From Perilla frutescens (taxonomy: Eukaryota; Streptophyta; Magnoliopsida; Lamiales; Lamiaceae), in NCBI GenBank assembly GCA_026008535.1, contig BRKX01000006.1, forward strand, positions 43,264,664 through 43,328,663: a DNA stretch of 64,000 nt, given 5' to 3'. The notes beneath the pieces were generated by a model. The model saw only the letters and a program-made list of their open reading frames with translations. It did not search any database and was not told the origin of the DNA. Shown piece after piece: positions 1 through 11,200 of the stretch (positions within the stretch are counted from its first letter, which is position 1; the number at the start of each line of letters is the position of its first letter). Position numbers and translations under genes: made by a program.

Positions 1-375
1 TCTTAACCAAATCTAGTAGAAAATCTGCAGAATACAAAAACTCGATCTATAATCTGAATATATCTCTCTTAGAATTCGTATATATCACAATACATCTGAT
101 CCCTATTTATACAAAAGCAATATCTTGGGCTCTACTCCAAATAACCACACGAACTCTACATTATCTCTACTTCCTTGACTTTAGCTGCAAGCAACCGACT
201 TCCTTAGATATAGGAACGACCCAATCTCTGATTTCATTCTCCTAGACTTGGTCAACCACATGTGTTCCTAAAATATCTCAACCACTTTTACTTCCTGCAC
301 AAATAAACAATAAAGAAAGAAAGACAAAAACATATATATCCATAATAAAATTCCAAACCGAAACCGACTTCAACA
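1..375 (-). mobile_element. Partial LTR, left edge of window
   Basis: Read on the minus strand, this stretch starts with TGTTGAAGTC at 375, a typical plant LTR start. It carries a TATA box (TATAAATA, 104-111) followed by sequence without coding potential that runs off the window edge. No pol sequence lies to its right, so it is either the 5' LTR of an element outside the window or a solo LTR. The family cannot be told (Copia-like by its TGTTG start). The other end and the target duplication are not visible. Confidence 0.4.
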
Positions 376-2364
376 ACTAGATTTCATAAATTATGAAAAT
401 ATGCTCAATTCATTAAAAAGTCACTATAATTATAGTAATGCCACCGCATTTTTTCAATCTTGGAGTGTATCTTGGCTATCCAAATAGGTGAGATCTGTGG
501 CTGAAATTGGTTCTCAATTCTCACAGGGGGTGTGGTTCTCACATGATCTCATCTCTATATAGAGATTATGTTATATAATGAAAATATTTATAACGCATAC
601 AAACTCAATTCCGGATTACATGGAAATCAATTCATTATTGTTTCTACAATTCTATAAACAATGATTATACACGTTATAGTTGACTATTAATGCATACAAG
701 AAATCAATTAATGTAGACCATAATTAGGGAATCAATTCTAATGAATCCATAGAGTATCTAATTTTAAAATCATGAGTAAGGGAGCTGCTTTCTTTTTCAG
801 ATGATTCTTTTAATTTCGACTATAAATAGGAACAAGATTGTCATTTTAACATTGTATTCTTTTTTGCACCCATTTTATATGAAAATCTTTGAGAGTATGT
901 CATTTTCTTCCCTATTGCATATAACATAAACTGTGTTGTTCATATTATTCTTTTATTTTTTTCCCCCTTTATTTTATGATTCAAGAAAGGGTTTAAGGTG
1001 AAGACAATTCAAATAATGAACATTCAATTGAAGAAGCAAGATGAATCATTGATTTGGAATTTTTGGTAGAGGTTGAAGGGGTAATTTCAAAAAATGAGGT
1101 TGTGATGTGGCTTTTAGAATAGAGAAAAATAGAAGTATTTGGAACACTAAAAAATTGGAATTGTATAGCGATTCGGTACATTTAAGTTCAATCTCATTGC
1201 AACTAAATGCGTGGACTTATTTTATTTCAACTTTTTTTTTTCAAAAATTAGTAATGGATGAAATGAAATTGTAAATGGATGCGGTTATATTTTGTAATTG
1301 AATAATTTAAATATTTATTGTGTATTATTAGCACTCTTTCAAGAATGTTATTTATTCATTATTTCATATTGTCTTTTAGACATTTTTTTATTGGTGTACA
1401 ATAGTTTCTGTTATTATTATTTTTATTTTGATTATATCTATTTTTTTAACTACAAGAACGGCTTGAGATTAATGATAGGTATTAGGATTAAATTTGCAGT
1501 AAATTTTAGTTGTGTAATTGTAAATTAAAATTATGGTTAATGAATTATTAATTTAATTTATTTGACCAGTTTGAGATTTTATCAATGTACTTTTATATTT
1601 TGATGATATGCTAATATATTGATTTTGAAAATTAAGTAAATAAATGTTATAATAACTATTTACTATATCATATATATACATATATGAAAAATATTATAAT
1701 TAAATTATTTTTATTCATTTTTGCTAGTATATTTTTTATAATTTAAATATATAACTATGAACTTTTTATATTACTTATCCATAAATATAAAGATGCTGAA
1801 TGTAATAATTAACTACGATTTCATGATATTCACCGGTTACTCTTTAAAATTTTCAATTGAATATTATTCATATTTTTTATCCACTATCTTAAACTGTATA
1901 TATAAATAAATTATTTTTATTAAAATAACATGTTAAAATTTATGTAGTTCCAGTATACTTTTCCGTCTCATCCGAAATGAATTAAATTATCTCTTTTATA
2001 TTTATTTATCTTAAAGAAATAAAATAGGAAATATTTTTCATATGCTATACGTATCTATACAAGTGAAAGGATTTGATGGATAGAACACATAAAATATAGA
2101 TCTTATTCAAATATGTGTTTAAATGTTGTATTTTATCCCCTCACAAGTTTCAAAAAGATTGATATTTTAATTTTACAAAAAAAGTTAAAAATTAAAAATT
2201 AAAAAATCTGATAAACATACAATCTCTCTCTATTAAGTTATATTTTTCTAATATATCTTAATATATTTTTCATTGTAGTATATAGGGATAAATTTGGGAA
2301 GAAGATAGTATAATTTTATTTATTTATAGTTTGGACTGTTTAAACTACAAATATAAATATCTAT
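376..2364. other. Intergenic AT-rich DNA
   Basis: About 2 kb with frequent stops in all frames and many A/T runs. Short open frames at 993-1181 and 1298-1528 have AT-driven composition and no recognisable domain. No gene, RNA gene or complete transposon was recognised. Confidence 0.6.
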
Positions 2365-3632
2365 TATTTTGTAATACCCCGTAAATTAATTACTGCTTAA
2401 TTGCAGTAAATTGTTGCAATTACTATTTAGTATAGTAATTTCCAGTCAGATTAGGGTCGAAAGTATCCGTTAAGTTTTATGGAATTTAAGATCAATTAAT
2501 TTCCATAGGTGAATTAATTATTTCAGTTAGGGTTCAATTCTCTTTTTAGTTATGGAAAGCCGGAATTGTAATTTCAGATAAATTCAATTCCTATTCCTTT
2601 AAATTTACGGTGTGTGTTAATCGTGAATTAGATATTCCGATAAATATTTTTAGGACTAGGAGAATCAGATATTCTCCAGTCATTAGTGTTTAAATTCAGA
2701 TAATTTAAACAGGGTGATTTAAAATCCGAGAGAATTAGATATTCTCTAGATCAGATGTTTTGATGGTCGAGAAATTAAAACCAGCATTTCGAAGTGGTAT
2801 TTTAAAACCAAATAATTTTAGATAATTTATTGTTTTAAAGTAAGTGAATTATTTTTAGCAATATCGGTTTAAGTTCGGGATTTTTCCGAAGACGGAAAAT
2901 ATCACGATAGTCGAACAATCGGTATTTGAACCGGGTAGTTGATTAGTCAACCCAAGGCATGCTTCTTCCCTCACCTCACCCCATGCCCCACGTTTCTTTT
3001 TTCCTTCCCCCCCCAAAGTCAAGCCATACTACAAAGTGATTTTTGGCAGATGAGGGACCCGAGCTATATTTCAAGGATCCACCTCTTCATTTAATTCTCC
3101 ACACCAAAAGTTGAGAGAGAGAAAAAGGCAAAGCAACCTCACTTTATCATCTTCCACACCCCTCTTCATTTCATCTTCTTCACCAAGTTTTCGAGAGAGC
3201 GAGGGAGATGAAATAGCAGCCAACTTCTTCTACTTTATCTCCATTCCATCTTTTCATCTCTAGTTCTTGGGCACATTCTCGAAAAAGAGAGAGAAAGAAA
3301 GAGAGAGCAACAAGAACAACCACTGCCATTTTTGGTTTTCAAAGGAAGATAGAAGGAGAGTGAAGTTGCAGTCACTTGTTCCAGCCTTCTTCTTCCATCG
3401 TCAACCCCATACAAACTCTTTCATCTTCACTCCATTGTTGCTTTGAAAGGTATTTTCAAAAATCATGAGCTATATAAACATATATTTTCAGATCTAAGCT
3501 TAAGAAGCATGTGTGGATTTTTGGTGTTTTAAATGATGTTAATGTTAGAAAATTAGTTGGTTATGTGCAAGCAGGTGTAGTCCAGTTTGAGATGTTTTGA
3601 GGTGATGAAAGCTTGGTATTTGAACTGAAACT

Positions 3633-3830
3633 CATCAGTTCAGTTAACGAACTGATGAAGTGAATCAGTTCCGGACTGAAACTCATCAGTTCGTTAGCCG
3701 AACTGATGAAGTGAATCAGTTTCGGACTGAAACTCATCAGTTCAGTTAACGAACTGATGAAGTGAATCAGTTCCGAATTGAAGCTCATCAGTTTAGTTAA
3801 CTAACTGATGAGGTTAATCAGTCGACTGAT
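3633..3830. repeat. 51-bp palindromic tandem repeat, four copies (5' LTR)
   Basis: Four copies at an exact 51-bp spacing (3633, 3684, 3735, 3786). Each contains an inverted repeat CATCAGTTC...GAACTGATG with a 7-base centre, often containing GTTAAC. The last copy is nearly a perfect 25-bp palindrome. The 3' LTR has the same array at 14071-14248. Confidence 0.9.
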
Positions 3831-4810
3831 TCGGAGTTTGTTTGGAGTTCGCGCAGACGGCGCGCTGCGCAGTTTTGTTCGGCAGTTTCGCCACCCTTCA
3901 GTAAAACGAGCATAACTCCCTCGTTAGACATCGTATTGAGTCACCATAAATTTTACCGAAAACTAGACTTCCTTGGCTTTCCAATGGTATATGTTTAATT
4001 TTCTAATTCATTCTGAGAAATTTATGAAAAATCGTCAAAGTCAAGGCATGTGTTTTCTTTCAAAAATTCTGGCAGTTCTGCCACCTTCTAGTCAATCGGT
4101 CATAACTTTTTCGTTAGTATCATCTGGAGTTACCGTCAATTTTGTCGGAAATTAGACTTCCGTGGCTTTCCAAAGGTGTATGGCTTGTCCCCTACACCCT
4201 AGCGAGTCAGAACAGAAAATTTTACAAAGATAGACGTTGTGTAGAATATTGTTTCATCAATGAGCTTAGTGTTGACTTTGTTTCTAGAATCGAATTGTGT
4301 TGGATGTTAAGGTATTATTGATACCTTGAATGATAATGATGTGTGTTGTAAGATGTTTAAGAGCTAGGGTCGAGGTTAACCCTTAAGCTAAGAAAAATTT
4401 AGAACGGATACTAGACCCTAATAGGCCTTCAATTTCATGTTGAGTCCAAACAATGTATTTGGTTCAACGTACTCAATTTTATATTAACTCTTTGAAGGCA
4501 AGCCGTCCAGTGTGAGATAAAGCATGAGAAGGAGCATTTTGCTGCTGTACTAAAACATCGGTGAAAGGTGGGCTTTCTTTTCAACAGACTCTTAGTCCAA
4601 ATAATGATTTGAGTTTTCACTCACCTTAAGTTATTTATTTCTGATGTAAATAAGTTATTTTCATGCATAAAATGTTTTGTTTTGTATGATATCCTTATCC
4701 GTATTTAGTTAGCTCGCAAGGGGCTTTCTAACTCATAAAACCGATCGGGCCTCGTGCTAACTTAGCGTGTTAACCGAGGTTAGTGTACACTTGGGTCGGT
4801 GATATTAGGA

Positions 4811-4990
4811 AGAGGGAAAGGCTGAGCAGAGCTATTCCTGAATAAGACATCGACAATGCTAAATGTTCGTGGAAAAGGCTGAGCGGAGCTATTCTTCGGC
4901 ATTTAGTTATGTTAAGCGTTCGAGGGAAAAGGCTGAGCAGAGCTATTCCCCGACGTTCGTGGAAAAGTTTGAGCAGAGCTATTCCTCGGC
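4811..4990. repeat. Short degenerate tandem repeat in 5' LTR
   Basis: Four copies of a motif GGCTGAGCRGAGCTATTC near 4820, 4877, 4931 and 4968, spaced 37-57 bp, linked by variants of TTCGTGGAAAA. The matching array in the 3' LTR is at about 15250-15425. Confidence 0.8.
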
Positions 4991-5275
4991 TTTCAGTGGG
5001 ATATGGATGAACATACAACATAAAAGAGCGCTCAAAAACAGAAAGTGATTTAGTAAAAGATAGGGCCTTTTTAGATAAAACCCCTGTGTGTTTACTCAGA
5101 TGGATGACAAGAAAATCGGTGTTCAATTCAGTAAATATTTTTGGCAATGTGTTCACTGAGTACCCTTGTACTCAGCCTTGCATGTTTGTTTTTAAATGTG
5201 CAGGTTGAGCTGGTGTGGAAGCGAGAAGTGCTGAGAGTGGAGTTCTTTTTGGTACAAGGCTCAGATGACTTTCTG

Positions 5276-5347
<72 letters not shown>
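5276..5347. repeat. (ATT)24 microsatellite in 5' LTR
   Basis: 72 bp of pure ATT units; the equivalent site in the 3' LTR (15716-15766) has 17 units. The long Ile or Asn runs in open frames here are artefacts of the repeat. Confidence 0.98.
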
Positions 5348-5644
5348 GTCTTTCTTTTGCTTCCGCAACTCAGTTATATCACAAGTCCAACATTTCAGCT
5401 TTTGTTCTGGACGAGTTCCATAACTCGATAATCATTTGAGTACTATTATTATTCAGTCATTTGTGAGTACTTAAAATCAGTCGGGAATTAGAGTTCTCAG
5501 ACCAAAATATCGATCCTGGAAGATAATAGCTCACTTCCTTATTTAACTATTTCCGATTCGCATCTTGATCCATCCTTCATTGGGGTCGAGTCATGCTAGT
5601 CACACTTGGAATTAATCAGATATTAATTTGGGGTCGTGACAGAG

Positions 5645-5656
5645 TGGTATCAGAGC
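5645..5656 (+). other. Primer binding site (tRNA-iMet type)
   Basis: TGGTATCAGAGC begins three bases after the 5' LTR. It matches the 3' end of plant initiator tRNA-Met, the usual first-strand primer of this class. Confidence 0.95.
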
Positions 5657-5813
5657 GCGTGTTTGTGCTCTGAGCTCTAAGTTCTTTCAGCTAAGTCTAA
5701 GATTGTTCCTTAGACTGTTCAGTGGTCAGTTAACAACTCTCAGTACTCCCTCACATCACTCTCAACCAAAGAAAGAAAGGTATGTGATTGTCAAAATTAC
5801 AGTATTCAAGCAG

Positions 5814-6272
5814 GCCATTCAGATAATGGCAAAATGGTGAGAATCTTTCGGTTCAGGCCATTCAGATAATGGCAAGATTTTAAAAATCTTTCAGTTCAGG
5901 CTATTCAGATAATAGCAAAGTTATAAAAATTTTCAATTAAGCCATTTAGATAAATGGTAAGATTTTTATAAAAGTATTTAGATCAGGCCATCCAGATGTT
6001 GGCAAAATTTTCAGTAAGACCATTCAGATAATGGCATGGTAAGACCAATCAGATATTGGCAAAAGTTTTGCATCAGAAAAAGTTTTGAAAGCCCTTTATG
6101 TTTAAAAGAGTTTCAATTATTTTTGTTTCATTGAGGCAAGCTCACGATGTAATAGTTAAGTAGGCACCCAAGGTTGCCAGATTGTAGCAGTGCAGTTTAG
6201 ATAATTGCAGAGTTCCATTAAGTCAGACTTTAGATAAGTCAGGCTTTTACACGATCAGACTTTAGATAAGTC
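5814..6272 (+). repeat. Hairpin array 1, ten hairpins with C/TAGAT loop
   Basis: Ten short hairpins at 5814, 5857, 5900, 5941, 5987, 6020, 6045, 6192, 6226 and 6258 (start of left arm). The first few are about 43 bp apart. Loops are CAGAT or TAGAT. Stems are 5-6 bp and differ in sequence while staying paired: GCCATT/AATGGC, GCTATT/AATAGC, CCATTT/AAATGG, CCAAT/ATTGG, GACTT/AAGTC. The 6192 copy has one G-T pair and the 5987 copy one mismatch. Paired changes in the stems suggest selection on RNA (or cruciform) structure before the element decayed. Confidence 0.8.
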
Positions 6273-6519
6273 AGGTTGCTTCATGAATTTAAGCCTCAGA
6301 GAACGTAGAGGAATTTAGAGGAATCTAGATTGCCTTAGTTCTCTTTAAGTTGGATTTCACTAAGTAAAGACTCAGCCATTGGAACCTGATGGAGAAATTC
6401 AGCAAGTGCAAGAACTTGAAGGAAAAGGACAAGTTTCAGAAGCAAATCCAGTTTCAGGAGGCATGATGATTAGGAATTCCAGTTCCAGTAGATGATGCAT
6501 CAAGTCTTCATTTTAATAA

Positions 6520-6980
6520 GGTTTGCAAATTAGCGTTTCGAAACCTCGAGCTAAATTTATTTTGAGTCGGCGTCTCAAAATAAATCAGTCCAGGAACCTT
6601 CAAGATAGAATCTTGAAAATGTTATTCCGAGTCAGCGTCTCGAACTAGATCCTTCAGATATTTCACTTTTCGAGTCAACGTCTTGAAAAGGGTAACCTCA
6701 AAATTTTTATCTCGAGTTAGCGTCTCGAAGTAAAACTTTAGTATTTAAATCAGCGTCTCAAATAGTAACTTTAGATTTTTCAAGTCAGAAACTTGAAAAG
6801 TAGCCAGAAGGTTTCTATTTCAAGTTAGCATCTTGAGAGAGAGTTTAAAAGTTCAAGATTTTCCAGCAGAAGTTTCAAAAGTCGGTCAGGAATGTTCAAA
6901 GCAGTTAAGAATATTCAAGTCAGTATCTCGAAAATGAACTTATAAACATTCTAAGTCAGAGAGTTCGTCAGTAAGAACTC
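6520..6980 (+). repeat. Hairpin array 2, about ten hairpins with TCAGCGT-type loop
   Basis: Hairpins start near 6520, 6555, 6599, 6628, 6666, 6712, 6742, 6777, 6820, 6914 and 6961. Most have a 7-base loop T(C/T)(A/G)GCGT or a close variant. The best has a perfect 12-bp stem ATTTATTTTGAG/CTCAAAATAAAT (6555-6585). Others are CTTTTCGAG/CTTGAAAAG with one G-T pair (6666-6690), TCGAG/CTCGA (6712-6728), TTTTCAAG/CTTGAAAA (6777-6799) and TCAAG/CTTGA (6820-6836). The stems differ between copies but remain paired. Copies at 6599 and 6961 have other loops; those at 6520, 6742 and 6914 carry one or two mismatches. Confidence 0.8.
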
Positions 6981-7032
6981 ATTTCAGCCTATATAAATGA
7001 GTTTCTCACGAGAATTCTCCTTTATATTTCAG

Positions 7033-7827
7033 ATGGCGGGACAGAGATGTACGGCACGGAAGAGTGTACCTCATTCGATATCCGTAGCATAGTATACCTT
7101 TTGGTTCAGGACTTGTGAGCCAGAAAGCGGGGAGACCCTAGCAGGGTTCTTGTCACGCTACCACGAGCTATGGTTACATGTGAGGCTCAGTGATGTGGAG
7201 GGCATTCATCACCTGCTTAGAGTGCTTCCACAGTTGTGGCGTGGATGGGCGACAGAGGCCTCATACTATTACATATGCCAGCACTCTCAGACTTTTGAGC
7301 TGATGGCGAATTTGCCTGAGTTTATCGCCCTACTCATGCATCATTACCTTACTCAGTGTGTACCTCCTCCAGGCCCATATGCTCAGATGCATGGCTATCT
7401 TCTCAAGGATGAGCCACCTAGGGGAGTTTATGACCGTCTTGTTCCTCCCGTTTTTACAGCACATGTAGCACTACCTCCAGAGTCAGCAGTACATGTGGAC
7501 GCTGATCTCTTGCCACATCAGGGATGCAGGAATGATGAGGAGGGTGAACCCTCGTGAGTGAGGTGAGCAGTCTCGAGAGATGCAGATGATGAGCTTCCTC
7601 CCAGGAAGTGCCAGACAGTGATGGGTTCTCCGGAGAGGACCATAGAGGTTGTGCACGAGGTGCGCTGCTAGAGAGCTGAGGAGGGAGGTGCAGCAGTTGT
7701 AGGCCGTCTAGTACTGGCAATTGGGGAGGAGTCAGAGGAGGATCCCTCGGAGGATTCGCAGCCAGGGGAGGGAGATGGCCCTCAGAGGATCCAGGATGGT
7801 CGGTCGGCCAGTAGCTCGTCTGACTAG
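7033..7827 (+). pseudogene. ORF0: extra open frame before gag, unknown function, decayed
   Basis: I do not recognise this protein. From the ATG at 7033, immediately after a splice-acceptor-like TTTCAG, one frame runs 264 codons to TAG at 7825, interrupted by stops at 7090 (TAG), 7555 and 7564 (TGA) and 7669 (TAG). All four fit C-to-T changes of CAG or CGA codons; no frameshift is needed. The predicted product starts MAGQRCTARK and has a compact aromatic middle (HELWLHVRL, LPQLWRGWATEASYYY), a proline-rich YDRLVPPVF segment and an acidic, serine-rich tail ending SSSSD. No zinc knuckle, signal peptide or membrane segment is visible. Its place between leader and gag, and its share in the same decay pattern as gag-pol, suggest it was once a gene of the element. 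Chance is possible but a frame this long with codon-like decay is unlikely. Confidence 0.6.
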
Positions 7828-8217
7828 TTTAGCTTTTGTGCTATGATAGTGTATTTTATATCAGGATGACTATCTATTTTGTTATGTAGTTGAATGTGTT
7901 CCCTAGAGGACCATTCTTGGGACTTTGGTATTCCCACCTTTTGAGACAAGAATGCATAGCTTGTAAGCATTCTGTCGTCCAGGTATGGCTGGTTTTCGCA
8001 GAACCCATGCATTAGGAAATGTACTTGCAAGACCTCGTTGGAGACGATTTTTCTGATGTATATGTATATAAGACTAGAACGGTTGTGGATTATGCTTCAG
8101 ATTTTCAACGCGTTTTGCATGCTCAAGATATGTTAAGGATTAGTTAAAGCATGAGTTAGTATACAGCAGTGGGCAATGGCCTAATTATTAATTATAATTG
8201 AAATTATAATTTGCAGA

Positions 8218-11200
8218 ATGGTACCACCCAGAGCAGCACGAGGAGGAAATGCGAATGCAAATCCCGTAAGACAAAATAGGCCTAGAGGGAGACCTCCAAG
8301 GCAAGGAAGACAGAAAAGAGTGGAGGAAGAACAACAAGAAGAACACGAGGAACAAAGAGAGCAGACACCTCTCCCACCTCCACAGTGCAGAATTGAAAAG
8401 CTTTTTCTACGACAGAACCCTCCATCGTTTGATGGGGCAGGAACCCCGGCCGATGCTGAGGCATGGATCCGAGCAATGGAGCAGATTTTTAATTTCCTCC
8501 GCTGTAATAACCAGGAGCGACTCTCCTGTGTAGCATTCCAGTTAACCAGATCTGCAGATTTTTGGTGGGAGTCTAGAAGGAGGACCATGACTTCGGAGCA
8601 GCTCGATACTTACACATGGGATCAGTTCAAAACCGGATTCTATGACAAATACATTCCTAAGACACTCAGAGTCAAGAAAGAAGCAGAGTTTCATACTCTG
8701 AAACAGGGAAAGATGTCCGTCACAGAGTACGAGCGAGTATTTTGCGAGTTATCACGGTATGCACCTCTTCAGGTAAATACTGACGAGAAGATGGCATCTA
8801 AGTTCAGATCAGGACTGAGGCATGAGATTGCCATGTCTTTGGTAAGTTGGGAAGACCTAATCTATGCCGAGTCGTTGAATAGGGCATTGGATATCGAGGC
8901 AGTAATGCCTGAAGAAAGAAAGGCCCCAGTATCAACTCCAATACCTACTTCAGCACCAGCACCAACCAGGACTCCATCACAGAACTTCCAAGGGAAGAGA
9001 AAGTGGAATGATGGAGGTAACCAGAACAGGAACCAAGACTACAGAAAGCCTTGGTAGGGAAATAGGCAGTAGGGCCAGCAGAGTGCCCCTGCTCAGGGAA
9101 GAACTGCACCATCACAACCTAACATTCCTCTATGCCCAAGGTGCAACAAACGCCACCAAGGCATGTGTCAGGACAGAAACACAAGTTGCTATAACTGTGG
9201 CCAGGAAGGTCACTATGCGAGGCAATGCCCGAAGGCACAACAGGGATGAAACCCTCAGCAGCTAAAGGCCCTGCAGGCATCGGGGCAACAGAGTCAGCAA
9301 CCCCAACAACAACAACAACAGAGGCAGATGCAGCAAGGAAATCCCAGGTCTTATGCAATGAACCTCAGTTCCTCTGAAAAAGGGAAGCAGAAAGGTAATC
9401 TTGCAGGTATGGGCAAACTTCATGGCATGCCTTTAGTTGTTTTATTTAATACTAGAGCATCTCACTCCTTTATTTCATCAGCATGCTGTGAAAAGTTAGA
9501 GCTTAAAACTGAACGAGCTAGTCATAAGAAAAAGATTTTAACACCAACTGGCGGAACCATGACTACGACTCATGTTTCCTCGAACATAGAAATAGACTTG
9601 GGAACAACTAGGATTAAGGCTGATAATCTTAGTGTCCTACCGATGTGGGATACCGACGTGATCCTAGGAATGGATTGGTTGTCAGAAAATCATGCCACGA
9701 TCCTATGTAGCGAAAGGAAGATATCATTCCAAGTTCCAGGAGAAAAGCCAACAAGTTTTCACGGCATAGAAATGAGAAAGTTCACTCCAATGATTTCAGC
9801 ACTGCAGGTCAAGAAGATGATCAAGAGAAGAAATCAAGCTTTCCTGGTTTATCTAAACAAGATAGATGATATAGAGAGGACAATGGAAAATGTTCCAGTT
9901 ATGCAAGAGTTTGCAGACGTTTTTCCAGAAGAATTGCCAGGATTGCCACCGAATCGGCAAGTCAAGTTTGCAATAGATTTGGAATCGGGAGCGGCTCCGA
10001 TTTTAAAAGCTCTGTACATGATGACCCCAAAAGAGTTGCAAGAACTCAAGATTCAACTTCAAGAGTTATTAGACCTAGGTTTTATCCGACCTAGTGCGTC
10101 ACCATGGGGAGCACCAGTCCTGTTTGTGAAGAAGAAGGATGGCACATTGAGGATGTGCATAGATTACCGTGAGCTGAATAAGCTGACATTAAAGAACAAG
10201 TATCCGTTGCCAAGGATTGATGATCTTTTTTATCAGCTCAAGAGGGCAAGTGTATTCTCAAAAATTGACCTAAGGTCTGGTTATCATCAGTTAAAGATCA
10301 AGTCAGAAGATATACCCAAGACAGCGTTCCGAACCCGGTATGGTCATTATGAGTTTACGGTAATGCCGTTCGGATTGACAAATGCCCCAGCAGTATTCAT
10401 GGATCTCATGAATATGGTGTTTCATCCATTCTTAGATAAGTTTGTCCTTGTATTCATAGATGATATTCTCATCTATTCCAAGAATGAATCAGATCACGCA
10501 GAACATCTGAGGACAGTGTTAGAAACCCTAAGAAAAGAAAGGCTTTACGCCAAATTCAGTACGTGCGAATTTTGGCTGAAGGAAGTAATGTTCCTTGGGC
10601 ACATTGTGTCAGCAGAAGGAATCAAAATGGACCCCTCTAAAGTAGAGGCAGTACAAGAATGGAAGTCTCCAACTACTCCTAATGAAATCAGAAGTTTTTT
10701 GGGATTAGCTGGATACTATAGGAGATTCATAGAAGGATTCTCCAAGATAGCAAGGCCAATGACACAATTGTTAAGGAAGGGAATCAAGTACCAGTGGACA
10801 GAAGAATGTGAAGCCAGTTTCCAGGAGCTTAAGAAAAGATTAACAACTGCTCCAGTGTTAGCCATTCCAGTTAGTGATAAAGAATTTGTGATTTACACGG
10901 ATGCTTCGAAAAATGGATTAGGCTGTGTCCTAATGCAAGAAGGTAAAGTCATAGCGTATGCGTCCAGACAGTTAAGAATTCATGAGTTGAATTATCCTAC
11001 GCATGACTTAGAGTTGGCAGCAATAGTGCATGCCTTGAAAATCTGGAGACACCACCTATACGGAGTTAGGTGTGAGATTTTCACAGATCACAAGAGTCTG
11101 AAGTACTTTTTCGAGCAGAAGGATTTAAATATGAGAGAGCGCAGATGGCTTGAATTAGTAAAGGACTACGACTGTGGAATCAGTTACCACCCAAGCAAGG

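Larger units (their letters stand above)
2370..5641 (+). repeat. 5' LTR of the chromovirus
   Basis: Starts TGTAATACCCCG and ends GTGACA directly before the primer site. It is 3272 bp, against 3152 bp for the 3' copy. The length difference comes mainly from a longer ATT microsatellite (24 against 17 units) and a 72-bp segment (about 5485-5556) missing from the 3' LTR. A weak TATA-like motif (CTATATTTC near 3065) lies before a CT-rich stretch, comparable in position to the TATA box of the solo LTR at 19168. No protein is encoded; open frames inside it come from repeats. Confidence 0.95.
5780..8216 (+). other. Predicted leader intron(s) with one donor and two acceptors
   Basis: A near-ideal plant 5' splice site AAAG/GTATGT occurs with its GT at 5780-5781. 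Two acceptor-like motifs follow: a pyrimidine-rich TTTATATTTCAG ending at 7032, directly before the ATG of ORF0 (7033), and AATTTGCAG ending at 8216, one base before the gag ATG (8218). Joining 5780 to 7032 would remove both hairpin arrays and expose ORF0; joining to 8216 would also skip ORF0 and expose gag. The motifs are seen directly; use of the sites is inferred. Spliced leaders are known in retroviruses and some plant retrotransposons. Confidence 0.5.

Noticed and set aside
3633..3830. CRISPR-like array
   Set aside because: Regular spacing and palindromes resemble CRISPR, but it lies in a plant retrotransposon LTR, spacers are not unique and no cas genes exist.
5141..5431. Open frame with a long Ile run
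   Set aside because: Made by the ATT microsatellite in the LTR; not coding.
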